A stretch of DNA of 64,000 nucleotides from NCBI RefSeq assembly GCF_910596095.1, contig NC_056550.1, forward strand, positions 11,406,501-11,470,500, given 5' to 3'. This stretch comes from Thunnus maccoyii. Lineage: Eukaryota > Chordata > Actinopteri > Scombriformes > Scombridae. Both the position numbers and the translations under genes were made by a program. Under the pieces are notes generated by a model. That model was not told the origin of the DNA. It was given only the letters and a program-made list of their open reading frames with translations, and searched no databases. This document shows, piece by piece, positions 31,901 through 43,720 of this stretch. Each line of letters begins with the position of its first letter. The first letter of the stretch is position 1.

Positions 31901-33687
31901 CCTGCACATAAGATGCTGCTTTGTTTACCATTACGCTTATTTTGATATTGTTGCAGATTACAGGAATAAAGACAATAGTTTCAAATGTTAGAGGACACGT
32001 GAAGCACAGTGCCACATACAGTTGTATGCAAAAGTTTGGGCACCCTTGACAAATAACATATTTTGGTGATTTCTTAATGGAAAAGATGTAAATGCAGCTT
32101 CTCTAAGATATGGAACATAAAACACACAAAATATTGTCAGCAAACATCAATGCATAGTTACATTTATGTCATATATTGAACAAAAATTTTTAAAGAACCC
32201 CATCATTGTGGCATGTCCAAAAGTTGGGGCACCCTACATAATCAGTACTTAGTAACACCCCCTCTGGCAGATATCACAGCTTGCAAACACTTGTAGCCAG
32301 TTAAAAGTCTTTCAGTTAAAGTATTTGGGATTTTCTCCCATTCTCCCTTGCAAAACTCTTCTAGTTCCGCAATATCCTTGGGCTGTCTTGCATGTACAGC
32401 AGTGTGTCCTGTGCCACTGGCTGCAACACAACCCCTAAAGCATGATAGATCCACCTCCATGCTTAATTTAGTTGGAAAGGGATTCTTTTCACAAAATGCT
32501 GCACCTTTTTTTTCTCCAATCACACCTTTGCTAATTGTGGCCAAAGAGTTCTATTTTAACTTCATCAGTCCACAGTACGTCTGTTGCATACCTCTGATGC
32601 TGGAATTTTAATGAGGATACAGGAAAGGTTTTCTGACTCTTCCATGGAGGTCTTGTTTGTGTGAGCGTCGCTGCACGGTGGAACGGTGCACCACCACTCC
32701 TGAGTCTGCTGAATCTTCCTGCAGGTTTTTTGGCAGTCAAATGGAGGCTTTTGATTTGCTTTTCTCATCAGCATACGAGCAGTTCCCTCTGAGAGTTTTC
32801 TTGGTCTTCCAGATCTCATCTTGACCTCCACAATTCCCCTAAACGGCCATCTCTTAATTACATTTCACACTATGGAAACTGACCCACTTGTGTAGCACCG
32901 CCTACTGGCAACAGGAAGTCAGCCTAATGTGATAAACATCATCCTATTTACTTTAAATGTACATGGTGTGGTCTATACATGATATACAGCAACATGACGT
33001 ATTAATTACTGGGTGTTCTCTAGCGCCACATGGTGGACACAGGAAGAGAGTTATCGCCTACATATTCATGAAAATGTATATACATGTTAGTTGTATTCTA
33101 GTAAATGTATCGCTGCATTAATATTCCACTTATGTAGTATTTCCTATAAGCAAAGGGAAGTGAAGCCTAAACACATAGTTCATCAAATGTATACACAATT
33201 TCTAATATGTCATCTCCAGCGCCACGCACTGCACACAGGAAATAATATTTTACCCATTCACACAATGTCTGATAATCCTGACAATTCAGAGCTGTGTTAA
33301 CAGTCCTCCAGTTGTGATACCACGGCTGCCGCTGCCTCCTAATTTTTTTTAAATGACATAAAAAGTAACTATTCATTAATGTTTGCTGTTTAATGTTCCA
33401 TATCCTAGGGAGACTGTGTTTACATCTTTTCAATTAAATGAAATGAAAATGAAGGAAGCATCAAGTGTAAAGACCACCCTGAAATTCAAACCTATTCTGC
33501 TAGTTCAAAGAAAGATGAGAAAATTAAATAACTGTGGTATAAGTCTGACTTTTTTTTTTTTGACTTTTAACAACTCAAATGCACCTCCCCTCTGCAGGAA
33601 CAGGCCTTTGAACTGAGTCAGAAGTACAAGGAAGGGAAGTACATCATCGAGCTGTCCCACATGATAAAGGACAACGGCTGGGACTGA
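28966..33687 (+). CDS. ypel3: ypel3, yippee-like 3, complete
   Basis: Small zinc-binding protein of the Yippee family. Mammalian YPEL3 is a p53-responsive growth suppressor, and the family has been localised to nucleus and centrosome. Exons: 28966..29082, 31033..31076, 31783..31891, 33598..33687; phases join to give exactly 119 residues, the human length. The family signature C-X2-C-X52-C-X2-C is complete: Cys23, Cys26, Cys79, Cys82. Identity to human is nearly total through [37 protein letters not shown] and [10 protein letters not shown], ending HMIKDNGWD. The N-terminus reads [20 protein letters not shown], against [20 protein letters not shown] in human. Vertebrate YPEL1-5 are very similar, so the paralogue call rests on the N-terminus plus the mapk3-gdpd3 neighbours, which flank YPEL3 in human. 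Confidence 0.95.
29205..30407 (-). mobile_element. piggyBac-like transposon copy in ypel3 intron
   Basis: Bounded by TTAA at 29205..29208 and 30404..30407, the piggyBac target. Inner ends read CACTAAAAGCTCC (left) and CACTAGAACCGCC (right, other strand), an inverted pair. On the minus strand at about 29990..30073 there is a short frame with the Cys-rich tail typical of piggyBac transposases: [20 protein letters not shown] then a stop. The rest of the transposase is not recognisable, so this is a deleted or decayed 1.2-kb copy. It lies between ypel3 coding exons 1 and 2. Confidence 0.75.
30408..30850 (+). mobile_element. LINE 3'-end fragment (reverse transcriptase C-terminus)
   Basis: The plus-strand translation has the usual tail of a fish non-LTR retrotransposon ORF2: KYLGTEITT, then [23 protein letters not shown], and [20 protein letters not shown] followed by SDSRFR. 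It is interrupted by stops and therefore inactive. It is probably a member of the CR1/L2/Rex broad group; the clade cannot be fixed by eye. It directly abuts the right TTAA of the piggyBac-like copy. Confidence 0.7.
32017..32885 (-). mobile_element. Decayed Tc1-like transposon, right end missing, in ypel3 intron 3
   Basis: The left end TACAGTTGTATGCAAAAGTT then TGGGCACCC is a typical Tc1-like terminus starting at TA. On the minus strand there are transposase pieces in order: an N-terminal helix-turn-helix region ([20 protein letters not shown], 32831 downward), [15 protein letters not shown], and the C-terminal [20 protein letters not shown] followed by RGGVTKY near 32242. Stops and frame changes make it inactive, and the catalytic middle is shortened. 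The right inverted repeat was not found before the next repeat begins. Confidence 0.85.
32886..33245. repeat. Three degenerate copies of an AGCGCCAC-containing repeat
   Basis: Similar blocks recur at about 32891 (TAGCACCGCCTACTGGCAAC AGG), 33018 (TAGCGCCACATGGTGGACAC AGG) and 33213 (CAGCGCCACGCACTGCACAC AGG). Each is followed by AT-rich sequence with TGTATA/TACAT. Spacing is about 127 and 195 bp. The family is not identified. Confidence 0.5.
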
Positions 33688-34470
33688 GAGGGGAAAATCT
33701 CCATCTTTCATCATGACTTTTTCAAAGTTGCATCCCCTTCGACTTTACAAGGGTTCCAAGTGTAGCTTCCTCATCCCGCGTACGAGCCATCGCTGTGCCA
33801 CACTTTCACTTCGTACGGCTTTGCCAAGAATAGCATGTGATGCCTTATCTTTTTCTGTTCTTCATGTGTCTCCGGCAGCCACGACAACACATTTGCTGAT
33901 ACTGCTATCCCAATTGCTAGTTGTGCTGGGACATGGAGTGAATGAGTGCAGGGTTTGTGTGTGAAAGACTGGGAGATGTAGTCACAAAGGCACGTGTGGG
34001 TGCACGTCGGATTTTTAAGCGTGTGTTTGAGTGATATCAGCGACCACTTAAAACAGTCTCGCTCTGTGGCGGTGAGGCCGGTGCAAGTCAAATAATATGA
34101 CATTCTTCAACAAGTATTTGGGTTTTCCTTTAGAGTTTAAGGTGCACACTTAGACGTATCTGGCCCAAACTGAGTAAAGTAGTTTACCCCATAGATTATT
34201 TCCAGTGATCCAAGGGTATGGGAACGCTTAGAGCAGTGGGAGGGCTTGTTCTTTTTAATTATCTATCAATGAAATTGATGTTTTTATTGTCAGATCTGTA
34301 ACACTTGTTCATATTTTGCCAAAAGCAATCAGGGTGTTGAATTAGTAATGTTAAAGCCCCCGAAAGTATCCTGCAAGAATTCATACAGCTGGACTATGAG
34401 TGTGTTCTGCTTGTAGGTATACATTTTAGTGTGAGAGAGGGTGTGCGTGCGTGTGTGTGGGTGTGCGTGC

Positions 34471-34504
<34 letters not shown>

Positions 34505-34740
34505 TGTCGTAAGCTGGACGGTGTTTAGTCTGGGGTTCACATCTAGAGTTTCCACTGCACAGTTTTACTTCATGCTGATGGGATCTATCCTCCATGTGTT
34601 TGTGTATAACCTAACACTGAGCTGCCCTTACAGATACATTTACTCAGTTGTGATTAGGATTATGTAGCATATTTATGGTGATTTTTAATGTCTGCTTCTT
34701 TCATTAAAGTGTATAATTTTAACCTGATCTTTCATTAAAA
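33688..34740 (+). other. ypel3 3' UTR
   Basis: Non-coding tail after the TGA at 33685. It includes a GT/GA microsatellite at 34436..34503. Two ATTAAA signals (34703..34708 and near 34733) mark the likely end, giving a UTR of about 1 kb. Confidence 0.6.
34436..34503. repeat. GT then GA microsatellite
   Basis: A run of GTGT/GCGT steps followed directly by GAGAGAGAGAGAG, inside the ypel3 3' UTR. Confidence 0.9.
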
Positions 34741-37690
34741 TACAGTGTGTCTGTAACATGTATAGCGCAGTTTTCTTTTGCTTGTGATATATATGTAATT
34801 TGACTAACTTGGCTCTATTTCCCACATACAACGTACTTTTCTTTAGTTACTCAAATAGTTTTTAAAGAATAGAGATGTTTGAGTAAAGGGGAGTTTTTCC
34901 AAATGACAGTCTGATTACCAAAACTTTCAGTATGATTTTTGACTTCCTTTTTAATGAGAAATTTGCTGATGGATATGAGGAAACTGTGTTGAAAGCAACT
35001 TTTGATGTTCACAGTTTGTTTCAACTGTAATTTCTGATGAAATCATCCTTCATTTATGTTAGCAGAGCTCTCATTTACAGGCAGGAAGAAATCCAACACA
35101 GAGCTCTGACTAGTCTGTAACTCAGCCAGCAGATGGTGATGTAGGTGCTCTTACATTGTAGAAATATTTGTACTTTAAAATATATTAGAACTTAATATGT
35201 TCATATTATTTATCAATGTGCTAGATACCGTGCTAGTTATTAGGCTACTGCAAATAATACAAGCAGGGCTTGAAATAAACTAAAACATTATATAAACAAT
35301 CTATAGATTTATTATTCAAACATTGTTAGAATGTTAGAATATGTAATTATATGTAAAATATTTCCAGGTTGTTTTTGGTATTTTCTCAAATCCATTCTGT
35401 CTGTTAGAAAATGAATTTACTGAGAAAATCCCTAATTTGTGGATTATAAAAATGTTAATTCTGTGTCTTGCACAAACAACAAAAGTAGACAAAAACAAAA
35501 TATTATTCTGTAATCTCTCCATTTACTGAGTTTATTTGCTGCAATATTAATTTTATTCAACTTGTTTAATGTTCGCAAAGCACAGACAGCACAACAAAAG
35601 AAAGTCCTTTTATGTATCTTAAAATTCAAGTTTAGGATTTGCGGTGCATTAAACACGTTTCACAACAGGCCATTATACTCAGACAACAAAGCAGTAATTA
35701 TGAGGATTACATAAATGTGACAGCTCATATAGAAAATAATACGTATTCTTCTCTTACAGTAAGGAAATGGGGATTACTTGGAGCTGGAACAAGTCACATG
35801 AATGAACTCTGACCAGAACTAATAGCTCTTTTTAATCACACGGGTAACGAGGCTGCTGACAGTCATGTGTGTGCAGAACATTTTCAGCTGTCTGCTCTGC
35901 TTTCATTTTTCACTCCACAAAAATCTACTTTTGCATGAGACAGTTAAGCTAGTTTGCTAAAGAGGAAACCAGAGGACTTAGTTAATGAGAGAAACTTTAA
36001 AACAAGAAGAATAATGATTTCCAACGTTTTCTTGTTTGATCCTCAGTAATATGTCGCAGCATGCAGAGGGTCTACTATGCTGCATGGTACATGTCCTTTG
36101 TACCCCAGTATACTGAATTTATAGATGTTTGGGGAAATGCAAGAGTGTTTTCCTGTTTTGGGGCTTGAGTTAAAGACATATCCAAGACACCAACTGGGGG
36201 AAACTAATGAACAAAAAAGAAATTGAAAACTTGAATTTAACATTTTAGACTTTTTTTTTTTTAAAAACCCTGATAAGCCTCATATAAGTGTTGGAGCTGG
36301 AAGGTAGTTGGAATGACATGTGACATGAGTATAATTAGTATTGTGGACAATACTGCTGGAGTCTGGGAATAAAAAACTCAAACTTGCAAAACAAATGAAT
36401 GTAAATAAAGATTATAAAATTGGCAGAGTATCAATGATATGCATATATATTTTCTATTTCCAGTATACAGACTTATTGATTATCTCAGTCTATTATCCTC
36501 AAAGCTTTCCTTTAATCCATCATAACGCTTGTGGAATAACGATTTCCTTTACAACGTTCCCATCTGCATTTCATTTAGTCCTATATTCATCTGTTATGTT
36601 TGGTTAATTATTAATAAGCAGGTGAGGATTTAGTGCCTTGCCAAACAACAAAAAAACAAAACAGTAAACAATTTTCTAGTGTAATACACTGGAATATAGT
36701 GATGCATCTTTATATAAAAAGCCTTTTGCCGGAGCTCTTATCTCTCAGTTGGATGATACTGAATCTTTTTTGACTATATGGAAAACTTTAACAAAAAAAA
36801 AGTGTTTTGAAAGATGCAAACTGGACAAGATAAATTTCCAGGAGACAGGTAGAGACATAAACTATGGCATGTTGTTCTTACACAAAATACCTCCCTCCTC
36901 TCAGGATAATGATGTAGACAGCCAACTGCGATAACCATCAAGACTCCCTTAGGGATGCTGTTGAGAAAATAGACATTTTAGGACACTAAATTGTGTTAAG
37001 AAAATAGGATCTGGTAAAAATGTAAATAAACTAAAAAAAGCACAAGACTACATCCGGGCAATGCTCTAAAATCTTTCCAGAAGAAGGGGAAAAATGTTCT
37101 GAGGTGAATTTTGAGGTGAAATGTCCCTTTAGCTGACATCAAAAACACCCATTTCTATTTCAGTGTCACCTTGACAAAGGTTGCCGGAGGATGTGCGTCC
37201 AGGTTAAACAGTCAGGCCAGTTTTAGTTTGTTTGACACCTGGACGCTGTCTAATGTTGATTTAAATGATGTTTCCATTGAGAGAACAACATACATCAAGC
37301 ACATACTGTCTTATTCAGCCAGGAGGATGGAGACATGTATGCTGGGTGTTGACACGACTCTGTTATTTTGTGGCCTCTAAATTATAATATTAATTTGTTG
37401 TTGTATTTTTTTATGTATCGAGAAAACTCAAGTGTTTGTGGTTTATTGTTCTAATATCTATTTGACACCTAATATTTAATACGCCAGCGTGTAATGACTA
37501 CTAGCGTTTCAACTGCAGGCTGTGCACTTGCAGCAGAACATACCACAATACGAATATTGTATAAACTACTCACATTATATATAGTGGTGTTACAAACTCC
37601 TGTCATATGTAACCGTTGTGAAAACCAATGTCAAACCAGAATAATTTCTACAATTATTTTACGGTGCGATAAACAACAAGGGTTAGATAT
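34741..37690. other. Gene-poor spacer between ypel3 and atp6v0c
   Basis: AT-rich. No exon chain, RNA gene or repeat family is recognised on either strand. Open frames are short and lack splice-consistent extensions or familiar protein sequence. Confidence 0.5.
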
Positions 37691-37942
37691 TTTAAGCCCT
37701 GTTTGTGTCGAGCACCCCCGAGTCCGCACAGATGGATCCTTCCGAGATGGTTGGTCATGTGACTTTTTCCGTTTCGCCATTTTCCCCCCTTCTCCACCGG
37801 TGCTCTTTGCTGACAGAGACGTTGTTGCTCCCCCTCTCTCGGTGTTTTAATCTGTCCAAAGCTGACGGTGGGAAAAGGGCAAACTCAAAATAAAATAAGA
37901 CAGCCTGCTTCGTAGCTGTATCTCCCCGTGAAAAGTGCGAGA
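37691..37942 (+). promoter_or_regulatory. atp6v0c promoter and 5' UTR
   Basis: CpG-containing stretch before the start codon, with a pyrimidine-rich segment and no TATA box. It carries the M-box at 37754..37763. Promoter function is inferred from position. Confidence 0.5.
37754..37763. promoter_or_regulatory. M-box / CLEAR-like site GTCATGTGAC
   Basis: Palindromic-like E-box with TCATGTGA at its core, the M-box bound by MITF/TFEB/TFE3. It differs by one base from the CLEAR consensus GTCACGTGAC. It lies about 180 bp before the ATG of a V-ATPase gene, a known class of TFEB targets. Binding itself is inferred. Confidence 0.5.
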
Positions 37943-40900
37943 ATGTCTTCTGCTGAGGAGAGCCCCGAGTACTCGCCTTTCTTCGCCGTGATGGGAGCCT
38001 CTGCGGCCATGGTCTTCAGCGGTAACTACAGCAGCTTCTTCATCTCACATCCCCGGGTTACGGCTATAACGATGAATTATTATTATTATATATATGTCTC
38101 TATATATTTAGACATATATATGACAGCAGTGAGCTCTCGTTGGTTAAACGTTGTTGCTTGTAGCTGAGGCGGTCACGGCTCACGCACCTGCCAGGGATGC
38201 GAGTCAGAGGCGTGGGGAAGGTCTCCACCGACATCACGCTGCTGACCATTTTTAGCTCCTCACCAGCTTGTTGTTTTTTTTGTTTTTTTTTTCATCATAT
38301 CCAGCTCTAATGCTGTTGTCTGGTGGTTGCATGTCGGTGACGCAGACCCTCACCGAGGTAACAACAAGGCAGAGGCCAGTCTCTAATCTGTCATCATGGG
38401 GGTTTATTTTGCAGCACAGGAGAGGCCAGATCCACATTATTATAAGAGAAATACGATTTTTTTTGTTGCTGAGAATGAACCAGCATCGTGGCCTAAACAT
38501 CACTGTGGGAAAATAGATAATCCCATCCGTCCATCCATCCATCCATCCATTCATTCATTCATAACCGTCTGTGTTTAGCGTGCAGGATACACCCAGTCTG
38601 TCACAGAGGGAACATAAACCAGGGGCGGATTTAGTGATTTTGGGGCCCCAGACAAATCTAGTCTTGCTTTACTTCTTACCCTTTATCTAACTGGGAAATG
38701 TTTCGTATTGGCAGTATTAGAAGATGTACTTTTTCTGAAGTAATTAATAGTAAAACTATTAATATCACACAGTAAAAGTCCTGCATTCAGATTTTTATTT
38801 AAAGGACCAGTTTGTAGAATTAAGTGGCATCTAGCAGAACGGACTTGGCAGAAATGGAATATAACATTCATTAGTATGTTTTAATTAGTGTATAATCACC
38901 TGAAAATAAGAATCGTGTTTTTGTTACCTTAGAATGAGCCCTTTATATCTACATAGGGGGCGGGTTCTCTTCCACGGAGCCCGCCATGTTGCACTGCCAT
39001 GTTTCTACAGTAGCCCAGAACCAACAAACCAAACACTGGCTGTAGAGAGGACCTTTTTTTTTTCGCAAGTTCACAGCCACTGTAGGTTCTCCTACATGCT
39101 TATAATAGGAGGGGGGTGTTAAGTTGGTTGCAACCTGCAGCCTCACCACTAGATGCCACTAAATCCTACAGACTGCACCTTTAAAGTGAAGAGTGAACGA
39201 GAGGAATTATCAGCAAAATGTGCGTTAATTTACTTAACATCTATTCAAGTTGGAGCTTTTAATTCTAACAATTTTATATTATGCTGGACAATTTAATGAA
39301 TAATAATGCATCATATTATAATTGTTATATTTTCTGAGTAAAATCTGTTTGAATGTTTTCCTCTGAAGTACAAGTACACAGTAAGTAAGTAATATACAGT
39401 TACATATTTTTAAGTGCTTTGTGGGCCTTTTGTAAGTTATTTTAGGGTGCAATGAGTTAGAATATTAACATAAATCAATATTTTTCATATCTAAGCATCA
39501 TAATAAAACTATAGCTGTTTGGGGCCCTTTTAGTTGAGGGGCCCAGGCAGTTGCCCACCTTGCCTAAAGGTAAAATCAGCCCCTGCCCAAAACTGAATTT
39601 ACAGTATAATCTTACAGAGATTTTAAGGCAGCTAAGTCATGTGATGTCAGTTGTGTGTAGATAAAGACGACTATCTCCATAATGAGGAAATCAGAGTTGA
39701 CTTGAATTGATGATGACGTCAGGTGACACCTTTTTTGGAGTTTGTCCATCTTGCTGTGACAAACTGGACTCGTACAATTTTAATTTAAAATATGAAATGT
39801 AATTTAGTTTTAATTTACTGCAGGGCTAAAAACTGACTTAGGCTTTTTTTGTTGAAGCGTCTTACTGCTTGTGCCAGAACTGTGTGTTTTGCAGCTTATG
39901 TATTACCTGTTCAGCGTCGACTACATGTTAGGACTATCCTGCACGCATTTTGTTCTGCTCGAACTGTCATGTTTCTCATTTAGGTAGTGTAATAACCAAA
40001 TGGAGCAGGCTGGTACAGCGACATCTTGATCCAGGAGTATAATTTGGGCTGTACAGCTTTGAATCAGAAAAAAGTTACATCCATATATCGGTAAAATCTC
40101 TGTGGGTGCTGTTGTACTGTCATGGCAGCAGTTTGATGGAGTCATTCCGGGATTTTTTGGGGTGACGGTTGCCTGGAGTGGAAACGCTTTTAATGTTTAG
40201 GAGAGAGGATAAGAAAGCTGACACTTCAGAAAACACTCGAAGCAACTCGATCAAGCATCTAATAGCTGACAGCTGTGTAAGGCTGAAGACCCGTCGGACA
40301 GAAACGTGATGTGATGTCCACCTCTTTTCATTATATAAAGGATACCTCTATTCATTTATTTATACAGCCTCTCAAGGCACTGTGGGTAACCAGACAGGAT
40401 GGAATTGATCCGTGATGCAATTAAACATTATGTGAATAAGAACTGCAGAAAATATAAGGAAACCATTATTGAAATTGATTCTGAAGATTCTGATTGTTAA
40501 GAGAAGCGTCGGTCAGTGCAAAGCCGTGAAAATTGTAGGAGAAAGTGTTTTGTTGCTTTTTTTACACAATGCTCAGTAACAATTGCTTATAAGCTAAGTG
40601 TCAACACACCCACCGTAGCAAGTGAGAAGAGATGTAAGCAGTGTTTTGTGATTTATTTATTAATTCACTCTCAGCGGGTCTTCATGTTTAGCAGGTAACA
40701 TCCCACATTTAGAGCAGCTCAGTGCATGTGACTAGCAGAGTCATGTCAGATTTCTGCTCTCCACGTGTCAAAGAAAGGCGCTGAACACTATGGATTGTCT
40801 AAATTTCTTTTTATATTGAAGCATAGATACTGGTCAATCATTGATTATCCTGTGTTGAGTGATGTGTGTGTGGATTAATAACTGCAGGAGTTGAATCCTC

Positions 40901-42696
40901 CCCACATGTAATGCAGGTTGTGTAGCCAGATAAGGTTCAGTCAATACGTCTGCAACACGGTGTCAACACAAACTGATCGTATTAAGCCTCACAAGATGAG
41001 ATTATTGCAGGGCTACAGTATTATTATATATTATTTCAGATTGCAAAGGTAATACAATAAACTGTAACAGTGATGTGCAGCATTAATGAAGCAGACCAGA
41101 CATCAGTGAAACCTGAGGTGACAGAAGAGCAGAGAGGGAGACATCTGGAGAAGCGAACATTTGTGGCACAAGTCACGAGAATAGTCACATAACTGACTAT
41201 TCTCACTCAGCACAATTTGAAGCCATAACGTGTCCGGTTTGAGTTAAACATTAAACCTCTCTGCCTTCAGGAATCATTCTTACGTGAAGATTTAACACAG
41301 ACTGAACTGCTGAATTAACAGGATCTCTCCTCTCTCTCTTACTCAGCATTAGGAGCAGCGTATGGAACGGCGAAGAGCGGCACAGGCATTGCTGCCATGT
41401 CTGTGATGCGGCCAGAGCTCATCATGAAGTCCATCATCCCCGTGGTCATGGCCGGTATCATCGCCATCTACGGGCTGGTGGTGGCTGTGCTGATAGCAAA
41501 CAACATCTCTGAGAGAGTCTCCCTTTACAAGTAAGATTAAACATTTCTAACAAACATGTCACAGTAGTTGATCAGAACAATTTCAATCATTTTTACACTT
41601 GCATATTATTTCTGCTGATGTTATTTGAGTAAATTGAGAGACACATTATTTCATATGTTGTACACAGTTTGTATGCTTTTTGAGTTGAATTACACTCATA
41701 AACACACAAAAAACAATAAAGCTGTGTCAAGCTAAATCATAAAAGCAACCCAAAGAGATTCAACAAAAAGTCAAATCATCCTCATTTATATATGAATATA
41801 TGTCCAATATTCACAGGCCTCTGACAAAAAAATCTGTGTCCCCATAAACTTCCTTCTTCTCTGTACATTTTCTATGTCTTGTTCTTCTCTGTGTTTTGCT
41901 GGGCAGATAGTTTGCTTTAGACGGTGTTTGGTGGGAACAGTGAGTCTGAACCTCACAGTCTCTGTGGGCTACAGAGCCAAAATGAATCTCAGAGGGTTTG
42001 ACACTATTAGTGATCTTTTCACATTACTTATGTCCCAGGCAGCCTTGATGAACCAAATTTTCTTCTGGGAGACCATTAGAGTAAATCTTAAATTACACAT
42101 TTGATTCATCACTCATATTTAATTAAGATTTTTTTGTTTTTTTGCCTTTATTTGAATGTAACAATAAAGATACAAACAGGAAATTAGGGGAGAGAAATAG
42201 GAGCAGATTTGGGAAGGCTACACAATCAAATCGGGGACTTTGTGGTTGAACCATTAGGCCCCTCACTGTTAACATCAAAACTTTGTTTAATGCAATGGAG
42301 TCTGGAGTATCTGCTAGCTTCCTGGCAATGTCACAGTGATTTCGGAGAAGTGACTTTGCCTGGCTTGATTCTAATTCTTGTACTGTAAATGATCACAAAA
42401 ATCAAAAGTATTGAATCAGAATTTAATGCAGCACTTTCCCAGATAACTTACACCTTTCTCTTGTTTTGTTTTTTTTTCTTTTCTCCAACAGGAGTTTCCT
42501 GCATCTCGGTGCTGGTCTGAGCGTGGGCCTGAGTGGTCTGGCAGCTGGGTTCGCCATCGGCATCGTGGGCGACGCAGGCGTGAGAGGCACCGCCCAGCAG
42601 CCCCGGCTTTTCGTGGGCATGATCCTGATCCTGATCTTCGCCGAGGTCCTGGGGCTTTACGGCCTCATCGTGGCCCTCATCCTATCTACAAAATAA
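37943..42696 (+). CDS. atp6v0c: atp6v0c, V-type H+-ATPase 16-kDa proteolipid subunit c, complete
   Basis: Proton-carrying c subunit of the V0 rotor ring that acidifies lysosomes, endosomes and secretory vesicles. Exons: 37943..38021, 41347..41530, 42492..42696; phases join to 155 residues, the same as human. It has four hydrophobic helices. The essential proton-binding glutamate is Glu139 in [10 protein letters not shown]. Blocks identical to human ATP6V0C include [74 protein letters not shown] and the C-terminal ILSTK. Only the N-terminus ([12 protein letters not shown]) and the loop [11 protein letters not shown] differ noticeably. Teleosts carry two copies (ca and cb), which I cannot tell apart here. 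Intron 1 (3.3 kb) carries nested DNA repeats. Confidence 0.97.
38620..39592. mobile_element. Outer inverted-repeat DNA element interrupted by an inner MITE
   Basis: Left end CAGGGGCGGATTTAG then TTTTGGGGCCCC. The right end on the other strand is CAGGGGCTGATTTTACC with TGGGCCCC further in. These match as terminal inverted repeats of hAT type. About 385 bp of it is a separate inserted element (38798..39185). No clear target duplication and no coding were seen. Confidence 0.65.
38798..39185. mobile_element. Inner MITE (AAAGG..TGTAGAATTAAGTGGCATC type)
   Basis: Left end TTTAAAGGACCAGTTTGTAG then TTAAGTGGCATCTAGC. The right end GATGCCACTAAATCCTACAG then ACTGCACCTTTAAA is its inverted match. I recognise this as a very common teleost MITE type. 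Confidence 0.8.
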
Positions 42697-43472
42697 GTGT
42701 GTGCATCAACATCATCTCATTCATTCCACATCAAAGCAGCAAGAACAAATAGGAGATTTTCACCTACTTCCATTACACCCCCGAGGGTCTGGCAGGATGG
42801 GATGGCAACAGAAACATGTTGGCGGTCAACTTGACAGCTCTGTCCTCAATAGATGTGATCTATCCATATTGTTTAAAGCCATCCAGTTGTGTCAGGTCCT
42901 ATGTGTACAGAACGGGCATGAAGATGTTTTTGGTTGTTGTGGGATGATGTGTGGACAGTCTGCCTGATGTTGTTGTCTGATCTTAACCTGTACAGTGGTC
43001 CAGAGTCACTCCACCCCTTGTAAATGTAGTAACCAGTCTGTGCTGTGAGTGTGAGTATCAACGTTTATCCCCCTGCCCATCCCCCTCCTTTTGAGTTTTT
43101 GTTTTTCCGTTTGTGGTTTTTGTCATTTCTCGTTTGAGACCGCCGAAGAATCGTGCACATTAGTATTTATTTTTTCATGTTCTTTTTGGGGACCATTTTT
43201 GAATCACCGTGGTGAGGAGCTGTCAAGACTTTTTTTCTTTTTTTTTTTTCTTTTTTTTCACTATTTATGGAAAGCTATGAAGATTTTGACTTGATGAAAC
43301 TGTCTAAATGGAATACTATTTATTGAATACCCTATATACATAAAAATATATAAATTATCTGTGTATAGTTAGATTAATTGCACTGTGGGTCATTGTTCAA
43401 AGTGCTTGGAATTCCTCTGGATGTAGTGTGATTATTAATGGAGGATGTCCACATGTTGACATGGAGTTGACA

Positions 43473-43505
<33 letters not shown>

Positions 43506-43720
43506 AGTGCGCGTGTGTGTGAATGACCTGAGTGCATAATGCGTGCAAGTGTATTTATGTATTTATGTTTAATATGAAGTTCTCAAACACTAGTATTGTT
43601 AACCAGTAGTGCTGCTGTCTTGGTTTTTTTTGTTTTTGTTTGGTTTTTTTGTTTAAGATGAGAGCTCACTGTTCAGCCATGCCTGTCAGATTTCCAAATA
43701 AAACTCAACCTCCTCCAGAA
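42697..43720 (+). other. atp6v0c 3' UTR with polyadenylation signal
   Basis: Non-coding tail after TAA (42694..42696). It includes a GT repeat at about 43477..43523 and ends soon after AATAAA at 43697..43702. Confidence 0.7.
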
